Source of the DNA: CAIKNB01 sp041658705
GTDB lineage: Bacteria; Patescibacteriota; Patescibacteriia; 2-12-FULL-60-25
DNA length: 46,609 nucleotides
Direction: 5' to 3'
Assembly: GCA_041658705.1 (NCBI GenBank)
Contig: JBAZZT010000012.1
Location: 1-46,609, forward strand
Positions 39,883 through 46,495 of this stretch are shown one piece after another (position 1 is the stretch's first letter; each line of letters begins with the position of its first letter). The notes beneath the pieces are model-generated. The model did not search any database and was not told the origin of the DNA. It saw nothing but the letters and a program-made list of their open reading frames with translations. Made by a program: the position numbers and the translations under genes.

Positions 39883-40257
39883 CTACAAGAGGGCTTTGAA
39901 GTCTAAGTTGATCGTTTTCAGGGCCTGCTTGAGGCTTGCGTGTGTTGACGGTTTGCCACCGTTTACGCAGAGTTCGACGCATACTCTGGCGTAACTTGCC
40001 ACATCCACATATCTCGTCAGGATGGCCGAACCGTCAAAATTAAGGAGCTTGATTGCTCTATCTTTCCAAACGATCCTTGAGCCGATCGCCTTCTTCTCTC
40101 TTTTCGGCGGAATGTAGATGAAAAAATCGGCCAAAGAGCCGGCGACTTGCCTGAATTCGCGACACTCCTTTTCAGCCTGGCTTCTGATCTTGTCCCAGCA
40201 ATATATTTCTTGAGCCATGCCTCGTTTGACCAAATCCTGCATCGTCACCCTAGCCAT
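39883..40257 (-). CDS. Hypothetical protein, unknown
   Basis: The 124-residue protein (MARVTMQDLVKRGMAQEIYC) starts at ATG 40257 with SD AGGAGCAGG upstream. It is basic and mixed alpha-beta (DFFIYIPPKREKKAIGSR, SYARVCVELCVNGG). No family recognised. It is convergent with the accessory operon and has its own terminator. Confidence 0.78.
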   Translation of the reverse strand: MARVTMQDLVKRGMAQEIYCWDKIRSQAEKECREFRQVAGSLADFFIYIPPKREKKAIGSRIVWKDRAIKLLNFDGSAILTRYVDVASYARVCVELCVNGGKPSTHASLKQALKTINLDFKALL

Positions 40258-40340
40258 GCGACCTGCTCCTTTTTTTGTTTCGATGTTTACTCCCTAATAG
40301 TTCGCATAACTATGACTGAAAGTCAAGTATCGATCTACAA

Positions 40341-40370
40341 AAAAGCGGCGGTGTGTGGACCGCTGCTTTT
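40341..40370 (-). terminator. Bidirectional terminator at the left end of the array
   Basis: AAAAGCGGCGG-tgtgtgga-CCGCTGCTTTT has U-tracts on both strands. It lies directly next to hairpin element 1. Confidence 0.75.
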
Positions 40371-40373
40371 ATT

Positions 40374-40440
40374 TCCTCCTCTTCCATCCGTCACATCGAA
40401 GGTGATGGACAAGAGAGGATGCGAGAACGTCGAGCTGGGC
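40374..40440. repeat. Array hairpin element 1 (partial)
   Basis: Plus strand: cctcctcttccatccg, stem TCC-g-TCAC...GGTGA-t-GGA, then gagaggatgcgagaacgtcg. The second hairpin's right arm is missing. Confidence 0.8.
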
Positions 40441-40476
40441 ATCGAGTGCGGGGTAAACTCCGCGCTAGCACATTTC

Positions 40477-40505
40477 GTAGGGGCGACCCAACGGGTCGCC
40501 CCTAC
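40477..40505. repeat. GTAGGGGCG palindrome, core acccaacgggt
   Basis: Identical to the copy at 8977-9005, and here extended by atttc/gaaat flanks. It is the only clear GTAGGGGCG repeat between 37.2 and 43.9 kb. About 40540-40565 has a ggtccttcgacaagctcggg word. Confidence 0.85.
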
Positions 40506-40592
40506 GAAATCAGCCATCGGTTCAGACCAACGCTTAAAAGGTCCTTCGACAAGCTCGGGACGACATTTTTTCCAAAGCGCAGGCAAAAAGAT

Positions 40593-40621
40593 AAGCCCGC
40601 CGTTGAGGAAACGGCGGGCTT
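40593..40621 (-). terminator. Terminator of the gene at 40641
   Basis: On the minus strand AAGCCCGCCGTTtcctcAACGGCGGGCTT is followed by atctttttg. Confidence 0.85.
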
Positions 40622-40640
40622 GTTGAGGAGGGTTGGAGGA

Positions 40641-41045
40641 TCATGGAGCGAAGCGTGAAGCGGCGCAGGCGATGTCGTGGGCGATGGGGCCCAAATCTCG
40701 CGGTCGAGCGAACCTTCCCGGGTTCTGCTCTGCGCGCAGCCAAGTCCAATGATCCCAGTGTCGCCAACCCCATGGATGAACTTGGAACCCGCGTTTCAAC
40801 GCGATTGGCAGGTTCGCTGTTCGTTCCGTCGAGAGGTCGAGCGGCCATCCATCCTCGCCGAGAAAATCTGTGCGCGGCAAGGGCTCGCCGGGAATCGATG
40901 CGAGGTGTCCGAACCGTTCCTCCGTGAAGGTGATCGCCATCACGGCCCCCTCCGGCCAGTTCGCGGCGTCTTCCGCTTCGTCGCGGAAGGTGGGCTGGGG
41001 ATCCTGGGCGCTGCCGAGGTAGATGCTACGGTACTTACTGGTCAT
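40641..41045 (-). CDS. Hypothetical protein within the array
   Basis: From ATG 41045 (SD AAAGGGA) the protein has 134 residues (MTSKYRSIYLGSAQDPQPTF). It is rich in Trp, Asp and Pro (HPWGWRHWDHWTWLRAEQNP). No family recognised. A longer frame to 41102 runs through hairpin element 2'. It has its own terminator. It is one of only two convincing genes between 40.3 and 43.6 kb. Confidence 0.72.
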   Translation of the reverse strand: MTSKYRSIYLGSAQDPQPTFRDEAEDAANWPEGAVMAITFTEERFGHLASIPGEPLPRTDFLGEDGWPLDLSTERTANLPIALKRGFQVHPWGWRHWDHWTWLRAEQNPGRFARPRDLGPIAHDIACAASRFAP

Positions 41046-41100
41046 GGTTTCCCTTTCGTCTGGAGAAAATATGGCGACAAAGGCGTCGCGTACACATCGC

Positions 41101-41137
41101 AAGAGAGGATGCGAGAACGTCCGGCGTTCTCGCTTAA
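41101..41137. repeat. Array hairpin element 2' (second hairpin only)
   Basis: gagaggatgcgagaacgtcc and the right arm ggcgttctcgc form the same stem as in the full elements, with a CGTCCGGCG top instead of CGTCGAGCTGACG. Confidence 0.8.
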
Positions 41138-41171
41138 AACTTCTGGAAAGAACAGGAATCTGTTTCTGCTT

Positions 41172-41253
41172 TCTCCTCTTCTATCCGTCACGTCGAAGGT
41201 GATGGACAAGAGAGGATGCGAGAACGTCGAGCTGACGTTCTCGCTCCAGAAGA
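41172..41253. repeat. Array hairpin element 2
   Basis: ctcctcttctatccg, stem 1 TCC-g-TCAC / GGTGA-t-GGA, gagagga, stem 2 GCGAGAACGTC-gagct-GACGTTCTCGC, tccagaagatgag. Confidence 0.85.
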
Positions 41254-41681
41254 TGAGCGAGCGATGCAAATCCTGAATACAGGGTCTGCTTCGTGCCCGG
41301 GCACGTCCTCGTTGCTGCTTAGGCAAGACGAGGTTTAGGAACGTTGGCACGCTCCCTTGGGATTGGCTTTGAACCATCCCATGACGCTTTGGCTGTCGCT
41401 CTTATCCTGGGTTCTTCCCAAGAGGCAGCCAAGCACCAATTCCGTACTTTCCCGCCAGGCGCAATTGCCCCGGCTATCGGATTTCCTCCCAGCGGTAGCG
41501 AGCCGACTCGGGAGGCGCTCACGGCCATACGGAGGAGCCACCCCCCGGCTGTCGGTGCGGATCACCGCGGCACGCTTGGGCCGTCCGTGAAGTTAGGCGC
41601 TGTACGCTCGCCGCTCCCCGCGAAAGTCGGGCTGACCCGGCTCTTGCGGTGAGCGACGATGCTACTTTCCAAAGTACCGTT
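41254..41681. other. Structured array unit A, no convincing gene
   Basis: Strong stems on either strand: CCTCGT...ACGAGG (41307-41332), TTGGCTG...CAGCCAA enclosing CTCTT...AAGAG and GGG-ttctt-CCC (41389-41432), and CTCCC...GGGAG (41486-41514). Short ORFs overlap in several frames but none has an SD and a protein-like composition. I interpret the unit as probably RNA. Confidence 0.45.
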
Positions 41682-41755
41682 CCTCCTCTTCCGTCTCCGA
41701 CTTGCGTCAGTTGCGGGAGATGAGGCGAGACGTCAGACGTCTCGCGAAAGAAGAT
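41682..41755. repeat. Array hairpin element 3
   Basis: cctcctcttccgtctccgac: stem 1 TCTCC...GGGAGA, gatgag, stem 2 GCGAGACGTC/GACGTCTCGC, then gaaagaagatgc. The sequence of both stems differs from element 2 while pairing is kept. Confidence 0.8.
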
Positions 41756-41770
41756 GCGCAGTCCGGAGAA

Positions 41771-41998
41771 TCACTCCACGAGACGTCCTCGCAGGGCGGC
41801 GACATCAGCCTCCGAAAACTCTTTTTGCCGAATGACCGGTTGGTCAGCGCAGCTGTTATCGCAACGAGTGACTTTTTCTTCCACGAGGCCCCGCATGAAG
41901 TGCCATTTTTCATAACCATGCAGGCCGTCACAACAGAATTTCAAGCTGAAGTGGGTGTGGTCGTCAGTCTCGAAAAACACCTTCGCGTTCTTAGCCAT
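41771..41998 (-). CDS. Small Cys/His-containing protein within the array
   Basis: From ATG 41998 (SD GGAGGTGG) the protein has 75 residues (MAKNAKVFFETDDHTHFSLK). It has a pair of Cys in FCCDGLHGYEKWHF and another pair in RCDNSCADQP, so metal binding is possible. A TTG start at 42025 would add nine residues. No family recognised. It lies between elements 3 and 4. Confidence 0.68.
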   Translation of the reverse strand: MAKNAKVFFETDDHTHFSLKFCCDGLHGYEKWHFMRGLVEEKVTRCDNSCADQPVIRQKEFSEADVAALRGRLVE

Positions 41999-42026
41999 GC
42001 TTTCCACCTCCGTGCCGTTGAACAAT

Positions 42027-42104
42027 CCCTCCTCTTCCGTCTCCGACTTGCGTCAGCTGCGGGAGATGAGGCGCGGGGAATGGAGTAGACCACTCACCCG
42101 CGCG
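42027..42104. repeat. Array hairpin element 4
   Basis: cctcctcttccgtctccgac with stem 1 as in element 3, gatgag, then a different stem 2: GCGCGGG ... CCCGCGC (42071-42104). Confidence 0.75.
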
Positions 42105-42435
42105 GAGTCTGCGCAAACGAATCGTTATCTCGTGGATTGGTACCTCGTGCGGGCCCGTGATCCATTCGACTTCTTTTCGGGTTTCGAGATTGGCCGCTCT
42201 CTAGCCCTCCAGATCGGGACCGTTTTTTGGTTCGGGTCGGTCCCTTGAGGCACACACCTCATGACGCATGGCCGTCGCAGCAGCCTGGCGCCATCGGATT
42301 GTCCATCTAGCGGTCGACCGCTTTCGACTTAAATCCGCTTCCCATTTGCCCGAGATGTCCCGCAGAGCAGGTCATGCTCCAAGTGGTTCGGCCTTAGGTC
42401 CGAGCCACTTGGGAGCCTCCCCGACCTGTGGGACG
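42105..42435. other. Structured array unit D, no convincing gene
   Basis: Stems include GGGACCG...CGGTCCC (about 42217-42246), TGAGG-cacaca-CCTCA (42243-42260), the motif ATGGCCGTCGCAGCAGCC (42268-42285), and CCAAGTGG...CCACTTGG enclosing CGG...CCG (42379-42411). The motif is shared with units B and C. Confidence 0.45.
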
Positions 42436-42512
42436 TCCCCTCTTCCGACCACGACTCGCGTCACGGGCAGGAGAGGATGCGAGAACGTCGAGCTGACGTT
42501 CTCGCTCCAGAA
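42436..42512. repeat. Array hairpin element 5
   Basis: cccctcttccgacca, stem 1 CGACTCGCGTCACGGG, gagagga, stem 2 GCGAGAACGTC-gagct-GACGTTCTCGC, tccag. Confidence 0.85.
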
Positions 42513-42900
42513 AAGTTCACGATGCCCCGCCCGGACTAAAATCCGACACAGGGCTTGCCTCGACATGCTCAAGGCATCTCCGGACCGTCGGTCCGAAGTA
42601 GGAGGTCGCGCAACCCCCAGTGGAGACGAAGGTCTCCGCGAACCTGGCCGTCGCACGGCCTGGCCCACACACTTCCGACCCGCACCTTCACTTGATGCAG
42701 GCTCGGGACGCCTACCCGGTTGAGGTAGACGCCACTCGCAGTCCAGCAGCTTTGGCTGGAAGGGGGACTCCCCTGCAGTACGATCGCTGCGCGGCGATCG
42801 CTGCCCGCGAACCTACGGTGGCAGTGCACCACCCGGTCCCACGCGCGAACCCCCAAAATTCGGGATCTCGCGTGTAGGCCGGTTGGATATTTTTCAATGA
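42513..42900. other. Structured array unit B, no convincing gene
   Basis: Successive compact hairpins on the plus strand: GCCTCGACATGCTCAAGGC, CGGACC-gtc-GGTCCG, GGAGAC-gaag-GTCTCC, CTGGCCGT-cgc-ACGGCC, GACGCCTAC...GTAGACGCC, GGGG-act-CCCC, GATCGctgcgcggCGATC, GGTGG...CCACC and CGCGA...TCGCG. Short ORFs on both strands cross them. One minus-strand frame (TTG at 42897) has an SD but a poor composition. Confidence 0.5.
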
Positions 42901-42984
42901 GCTCCTCCTCTTCTATCCGCGACTCGCGTCACGGGCAGGAGAGGATGCGAGAACGTCGAGCTGACGTTCTCGCTCCAGAAGATG
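42901..42984. repeat. Array hairpin element 6
   Basis: gctcctcctcttctatccgc, stem 1 CCG-c-GAC...GTC-a-CGG, gagagga, stem 2 GCGAGAACGTC-gagct-GACGTTCTCGC, tccagaagatgaag. Confidence 0.85.
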
Positions 42985-43640
42985 AAGTGCGATGGACCGC
43001 GGTCCTGCTCTTTCGGATTTCCCCCGATCGAGCTCCGATGAATGAGCGGAAGACTGAAGTTTCTCCCGCTCGCCATCCCCAGGCTCTACCGGCTCCGAGG
43101 TTCTCGGGTCAGTCCGAGGTTCTCGGGTCCGGATTTTTCATCGACGCCCCTTCAGCTAGGTGCGTCAGGAACGCCTACGGAACGGAATGGTTGGGCGAGC
43201 AGACGCCTCCAGAGAAAGATCAGCGCGGACCTTTCCCACGCGTGGCCGTCGCACCGGCCTCACGTTTGCAAACACCTCCCCCGACGCTGGCCGCCGGCAA
43301 AGGCTTTCTCGGATGTGGACCCGATTGCCTAGATCAGATCCCTGTGCGGGTTTCGACACACAGCGTCTGCTGTCCGAAGTCGGCTGCTTGCTCGCCGATC
43401 CCCATAAAAGTCGGATTTTCCGGCCATTACGGCGAACGGCGAGGGGCTTTGGTCTTGGATGTAATGTTCAGCTTGCCTTTCCAACTTTCAACACTGACAA
43501 GCTAACAAGCTTTTTGATTTATGTCAAGACTTACCTGCCACTTTTTTCAATCTTTCCAAATTTTTGACTAAATTAAGCTACTTTTTTTGTAATAAAATTT
43601 AACCAAACTTTTAACATTTCAAAATTAGCTTTTGTCATGC
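42985..43640. other. Structured array unit C and AT-rich tail
   Basis: Stems include GGACCGCGGTCC, two tandem copies of CCGAG-gtt-CTCGG (43096-43132), AAAG...CTTT and TGGCCGTCGCACCGGCC (about 43242). 43490-43640 is AT-rich and has no gene. A plus-strand frame open through the unit (up to 43505) lacks a believable protein composition. Confidence 0.45.
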
Positions 43641-43646
43641 TGCCTC

Positions 43647-43675
43647 TTGACAGAAAGCTTAAAGCGTGCTATATT
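43647..43675 (+). promoter_or_regulatory. Promoter of the candidate RNA at 43682
   Basis: TTGACA and TATATT are 17 nt apart with TGC before the -10, the same form as at 37242. Confidence 0.8.
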
Positions 43676-43681
43676 AAATCT

Positions 43682-43888
43682 CGTTTGTCGTAAAACCCGG
43701 CGTTCAGCGCTGGGGCGGCAGACGCCCTTCTTCGCGTCTTGGCGTATCCCCAAACAATCCTTCCTCCTGAAAAGCAGTAGTTCGTCAGAATATCTCGATC
43801 AAACTGCGCTTCTGTCGAGGAAAGGAGGAGGACATGGGAAACGGTCGCTAAGACGACACCCCCGCCCACATCACGGCGGGGTTTGTTG
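43682..43888 (+). ncRNA. Candidate 200-nt RNA with an SD and a five-codon ORF
   Basis: Between the promoter and the terminator lie two hairpins. The first is GGGG...AGACGC-ccttcttc-GCGTCT...CCCC (43715-43751). The second pairs CCTCCTGAA with the purine run in which GAAGCGCAG...AGGAGG sits, so CCTCCT (43762) can cover the SD AAAGGAGGAGG (43821). The SD precedes ATG GGA AAC GGT CGC TAA (43834-43851, MGNGR). The transcript ends before any longer gene. It may be a small regulatory RNA or a tiny-peptide gene whose SD is masked by the leader. Confidence 0.5.
43858..43888 (+). terminator. Terminator of the 200-nt RNA
   Basis: CCCCGCC-cacatcac-GGCGGGG followed by tttgttgttt. Confidence 0.85.
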
Positions 43889-44008
43889 TTTGGGGGAAGG
43901 GGCAGAAAAGTGAATTTGGAATTTAGAATATGGAATTTGGAATTCCGGATACTGACTTCCAAATTCCATATTCCAAATTCTATATTCACGATCCCCCCTG
44001 ATCCCCCC

Positions 44009-44758
44009 CTAATACCCAAACTTCGGGAATTCACGCGCGCCGCGCCAAGCCAACTCAAACAGCGCACGGTAGGTATTGGCCAAGACCGCATCTTCGATGA
44101 CCACCCCCATGATCCTGTCTTTATACGAAACCATGGCGATTTTGTCGTTGTAGAGCATGATATCACCCGCGAACTGGAAGTCTTTGGGCAAGATGCGCGC
44201 CTCGACGTTTTTGCGCACCGCGGTCACATGACCGGCGAAGAGCGCGCGCCCTTTGGCTTTGATCTTGTCCAGGATGTTTTGCGCCGCTTCCAACTCTTTG
44301 CCGCCGAAGACTTTGCGCAGCGCATCTATATTGACGATTTCATCGATCGATTCTGGTTTGGAATTCACCAAATCCTGCAGGATGGAACGCAGGCCAAGCG
44401 CGCCTTCGAAGAATTTGACCGAGGGTCGCTCCCCTTTTTGCAGCATGCGCAGATCCTCAACGATGCTCTCGATTTCAACGAGCTTGGTCGCCATGTTATC
44501 CAGCCGCGCCCGGCCAAAATTCAGCAGACGCTCCGGCGGTTCGGCTGCGTACAAATGGCGCTTGCCGCGCAAGACCGAACTCAAGAGACCTTTTTTAGTC
44601 AGCTGCTCGATGGCCAGATAAGTCGCGGGCCGCGAAAAACCCGAGCGCTTCACCAAATTCTGGGCTTGCGCCGGTCCGATCTCAAGATTCGTCAAATAGA
44701 CCGCGACTTCACTTTCATTTAAACCGATGGAACGGAGCAGGGATTTGTAGTCAGGCAT
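44009..44758 (-). CDS. TrmB-family transcriptional regulator
   Basis: The 249-residue protein has an N-terminal winged helix of the TrmB type (LLRSIGLNESEVAVYLTNLE, AQNLVKRSGFSRPATYLAIE), a coiled-coil-like link, and a C-terminal sensor-like domain (FFEGALGLRSILQDLVNS, DKIAMVSYKDRIMGVVIED). TrmB regulators control sugar uptake in archaea and other genes elsewhere. Its target is not evident; the adjacent genes are not sugar genes. It is a single gene on the minus strand. Confidence 0.88.
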   Translation of the reverse strand: MPDYKSLLRSIGLNESEVAVYLTNLEIGPAQAQNLVKRSGFSRPATYLAIEQLTKKGLLSSVLRGKRHLYAAEPPERLLNFGRARLDNMATKLVEIESIVEDLRMLQKGERPSVKFFEGALGLRSILQDLVNSKPESIDEIVNIDALRKVFGGKELEAAQNILDKIKAKGRALFAGHVTAVRKNVEARILPKDFQFAGDIMLYNDKIAMVSYKDRIMGVVIEDAVLANTYRALFELAWRGAREFPKFGY

Positions 44759-44823
44759 GCGAAGATAATACAGTAATCGCGATGTTTTTTGAAAGTGAAC
44801 GAAGTTTAAGGCATACTCTTGCC

Positions 44824-45339
44824 ATGAAGGACAAACTCCAAATCAAGGCCGCGGCGTATAAAAAGGAGGCTTCCGCCCTGCTCAAAAAATCCGAGCTGAT
44901 TGAGCTTCTTAGCCGTTTCGGGAAAATTCATTTCACCGGCAGTTATGCATACAATCTCATGCTCAATCCCGATATCGACATTTATCTGGAGACTAAAAAT
45001 CCAACGCGAGAGACGGTAAAAAAGATCCTCGACGCTTTAATCGACCAAGACGCGTGGAATGGCTACATGTTCTACGATTGGAAAAAATTTCGTCGTCCGC
45101 AATTCCCGAAAAGTTACTACATCGGCCTCAAAATCGATTGGTTGGAAAAACGCTGGAAGGTCGATATCTGGCTCTTTAACCAAATCCCGAAAAAACTCTT
45201 GGCGTTGGAAAAACGGCTCCAGACATCGGGTGGAGAAACGCATTTGAAAATCCTCAAGCAAAAGGAGCGCAGGAACAAAACCCGGTCAGATAAATCTTCT
45301 TTCGAGATATACCAAGAATTTTTCCCTCAATTGCATTGA
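44824..45339 (+). CDS. Nucleotidyltransferase-fold protein
   Basis: From ATG 44824 the protein has 171 residues. FTGSYAYNLMLNPDIDIYLE has the GS...DxD signature of the Pol-beta-like nucleotidyltransferase fold, and KIDWLEKRWKVDIWLF could supply the third acidic residue. It is small, as in minimal nucleotidyltransferases, but has no HEPN partner in the window. A TACTCT box ends 4 nt before the ATG, so a leaderless mRNA is likely. Substrate unknown. Confidence 0.82.
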   Translation: MKDKLQIKAAAYKKEASALLKKSELIELLSRFGKIHFTGSYAYNLMLNPDIDIYLETKNPTRETVKKILDALIDQDAWNGYMFYDWKKFRRPQFPKSYYIGLKIDWLEKRWKVDIWLFNQIPKKLLALEKRLQTSGGETHLKILKQKERRNKTRSDKSSFEIYQEFFPQLH

Positions 45340-45398
45340 GCTTGTCCAATCTTTCCAAATAGAAGTCGAGGCTGATTCGATGCTATACTGGCCGCAAC

Positions 45399-45911
45399 AT
45401 CCCACGCTCTCGCCGCGGTTTTACGCTCATCGAACTTTTGGTCGTCATCGCCATCATCGGTCTTTTGGCTACGCTGGCGGTGGTCGCGTTCGGTTCGGCG
45501 CGCGCCAAAGCCCGCGACGCCAAACGCAAGGCCGATATCGCGCTCATCCAAAAAGCTTTGGACATATATTTCGACGAGCAAGGCATGTATCCGGCATCCG
45601 GCGGCGCGACCGCGCCCAACGGCGGCTGGACCAACAGCAACGACGCGAGCTGGGACACCTTCCAGACCGCCGTCGCCCAATATGTGCGGCTGGGCAAAGA
45701 TCCCACCAACTCAAGCTCCGGTTGGGCAGGTGACGGCGTCAACAATACTTACGCTTACTATTCGCTGGGCTACGGCTGCAACCAAAAATGGTACATGCTG
45801 GTCTATCGCCTCGAAGACATGACCGGCGCCTCGAGCCCCGGCATCACGGCCTGCGACGGCACCAACTTCAACTACGGCGGCACAGTCACGGTGGGCAGGG
45901 CGAATCCGTGA
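45399..45911 (+). CDS. Type IV pilin-like protein (prepilin), start codon unclear
   Basis: The frame contains RRGFTLIELLVVIAIIGLLA, a prepilin N-terminus: the cleavage site is after Gly, then F-T-L-I-E with Glu5, then a transmembrane helix. The globular part has KARDAKRKADIALIQKALDI and two late Cys (YGCNQKW, GITACDG). Between the stop at 45360 and the GFTLIE motif there is no ATG, GTG or TTG. TATACT ends 9 nt before an ATC at 45399, which I use as a placeholder start. Either a rare start codon or a frameshift with ATG 45380 is possible. A terminator follows. Confidence 0.8.
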   Translation: MPRSRRGFTLIELLVVIAIIGLLATLAVVAFGSARAKARDAKRKADIALIQKALDIYFDEQGMYPASGGATAPNGGWTNSNDASWDTFQTAVAQYVRLGKDPTNSSSGWAGDGVNNTYAYYSLGYGCNQKWYMLVYRLEDMTGASSPGITACDGTNFNYGGTVTVGRANP

Positions 45912-45928
45912 TCGTAAAAGGTTTAAGC

Positions 45929-45960
45929 AAAAACAGCTCTCGTGAAGCTGTTTTTGTCTG
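45929..45960 (+). terminator. Terminator of the pilin-like gene
   Basis: AAAAACAGC-tctcgtgaa-GCTGTTTTTG. Confidence 0.85.
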
Positions 45961-46216
45961 GTGCACCAGATTGCTTCAAGTTCGACAACCGAGAGACGAC
46001 ACCGGCCATCATGCCGAACAACTTGTCCACCTCTCGGTACAAGAAAGCGGACTTGCACGTCCGGTTGCGCCCACTTTCCTGGCCGCAACGCCCCTCTACA
46101 ATAATCGACCAGTGGCGCCACTGTCGTTTACTCAATGAGATATCCCCACATGGGGCCAATTGTCCCCTGACGAGCCTTCTCTCCCATAACTAGACTAATC
46201 CCTAAACGAAAACTCT
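45961..46216. other. Interval without a convincing gene
   Basis: About 255 bp. Short ORFs on both strands overlap here, none with an SD or recognisable motif. The stem GGGGCCAATTGTCCCC (46151-46166) is the only structure I note. Confidence 0.5.
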
Positions 46217-46495
46217 ATGTCACACGATTCCACCCCATCCATTCCGCGCCTCCTGACGGCGGCGCAGGCGGCACGCTGCTTGGGCTTCACCAAGAGCACG
46301 ATTTACGACTGGCTGGCCCGAGGTTACCTGCCCTACCATCGTCTCGGCAACCGGCTCATCCGCATCAGCGCGTCAGACCTCGATGCTTTCATCACGAAGA
46401 GCCGCATCAACGAGGAACGCTTCCCCGGTACGCTGGAGGCTCAACACGAACTCGGCGTGTCAGGCCGGTCCCCCGGGGGAGGATTCCGTCCTTGA
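46217..46495 (+). CDS. Excisionase/MerR-like helix-turn-helix protein
   Basis: The 92-residue protein carries a HTH_17 domain at residues 10-60: LLTAAQAARCLGFTKSTIYD followed by WLARGYLPYHRLGNRLIRIS and DLDAFI. Such small proteins act as excisionases or regulators of mobile elements. No integrase is visible, but the window ends just after. No SD sequence is seen. The C-terminal 30 residues overlap an open minus-strand frame. Confidence 0.83.
   Translation: MSHDSTPSIPRLLTAAQAARCLGFTKSTIYDWLARGYLPYHRLGNRLIRISASDLDAFITKSRINEERFPGTLEAQHELGVSGRSPGGGFRP

Noticed and set aside
42712..42897. 61-codon minus-strand ORF with TTG start and SD AGGAGG (LKNIQPAYTRDP...)
   Set aside because: The SD is part of the repeated element and the reading frame crosses several strong hairpins; kept only as a reason why the strand of the array is open.
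40374..43500. RNase P RNA, tmRNA, SRP RNA or 6S RNA as explanation of the structured region
   Set aside because: I looked for GAGGAAAGTCC, the tmRNA GGTTTCGAC and CCA end, and the SRP GGAAGCAGCC loop; only a weak AGGCAGCCAAG word at 41421 was found, in the wrong context.
42897..43505. 202-residue plus-strand ORF across hairpin element 6 and unit C
   Set aside because: The frame crosses the repeated hairpin element and a tandem CCGAGGTTCTCGG hairpin; composition is not protein-like (Pro, Ser, Arg rich without pattern).
45942..46193. 83-residue ORF after the pilin-like gene
   Set aside because: No SD, no motif, starts inside the terminator's right side and overlaps opposite-strand ORFs of similar quality.
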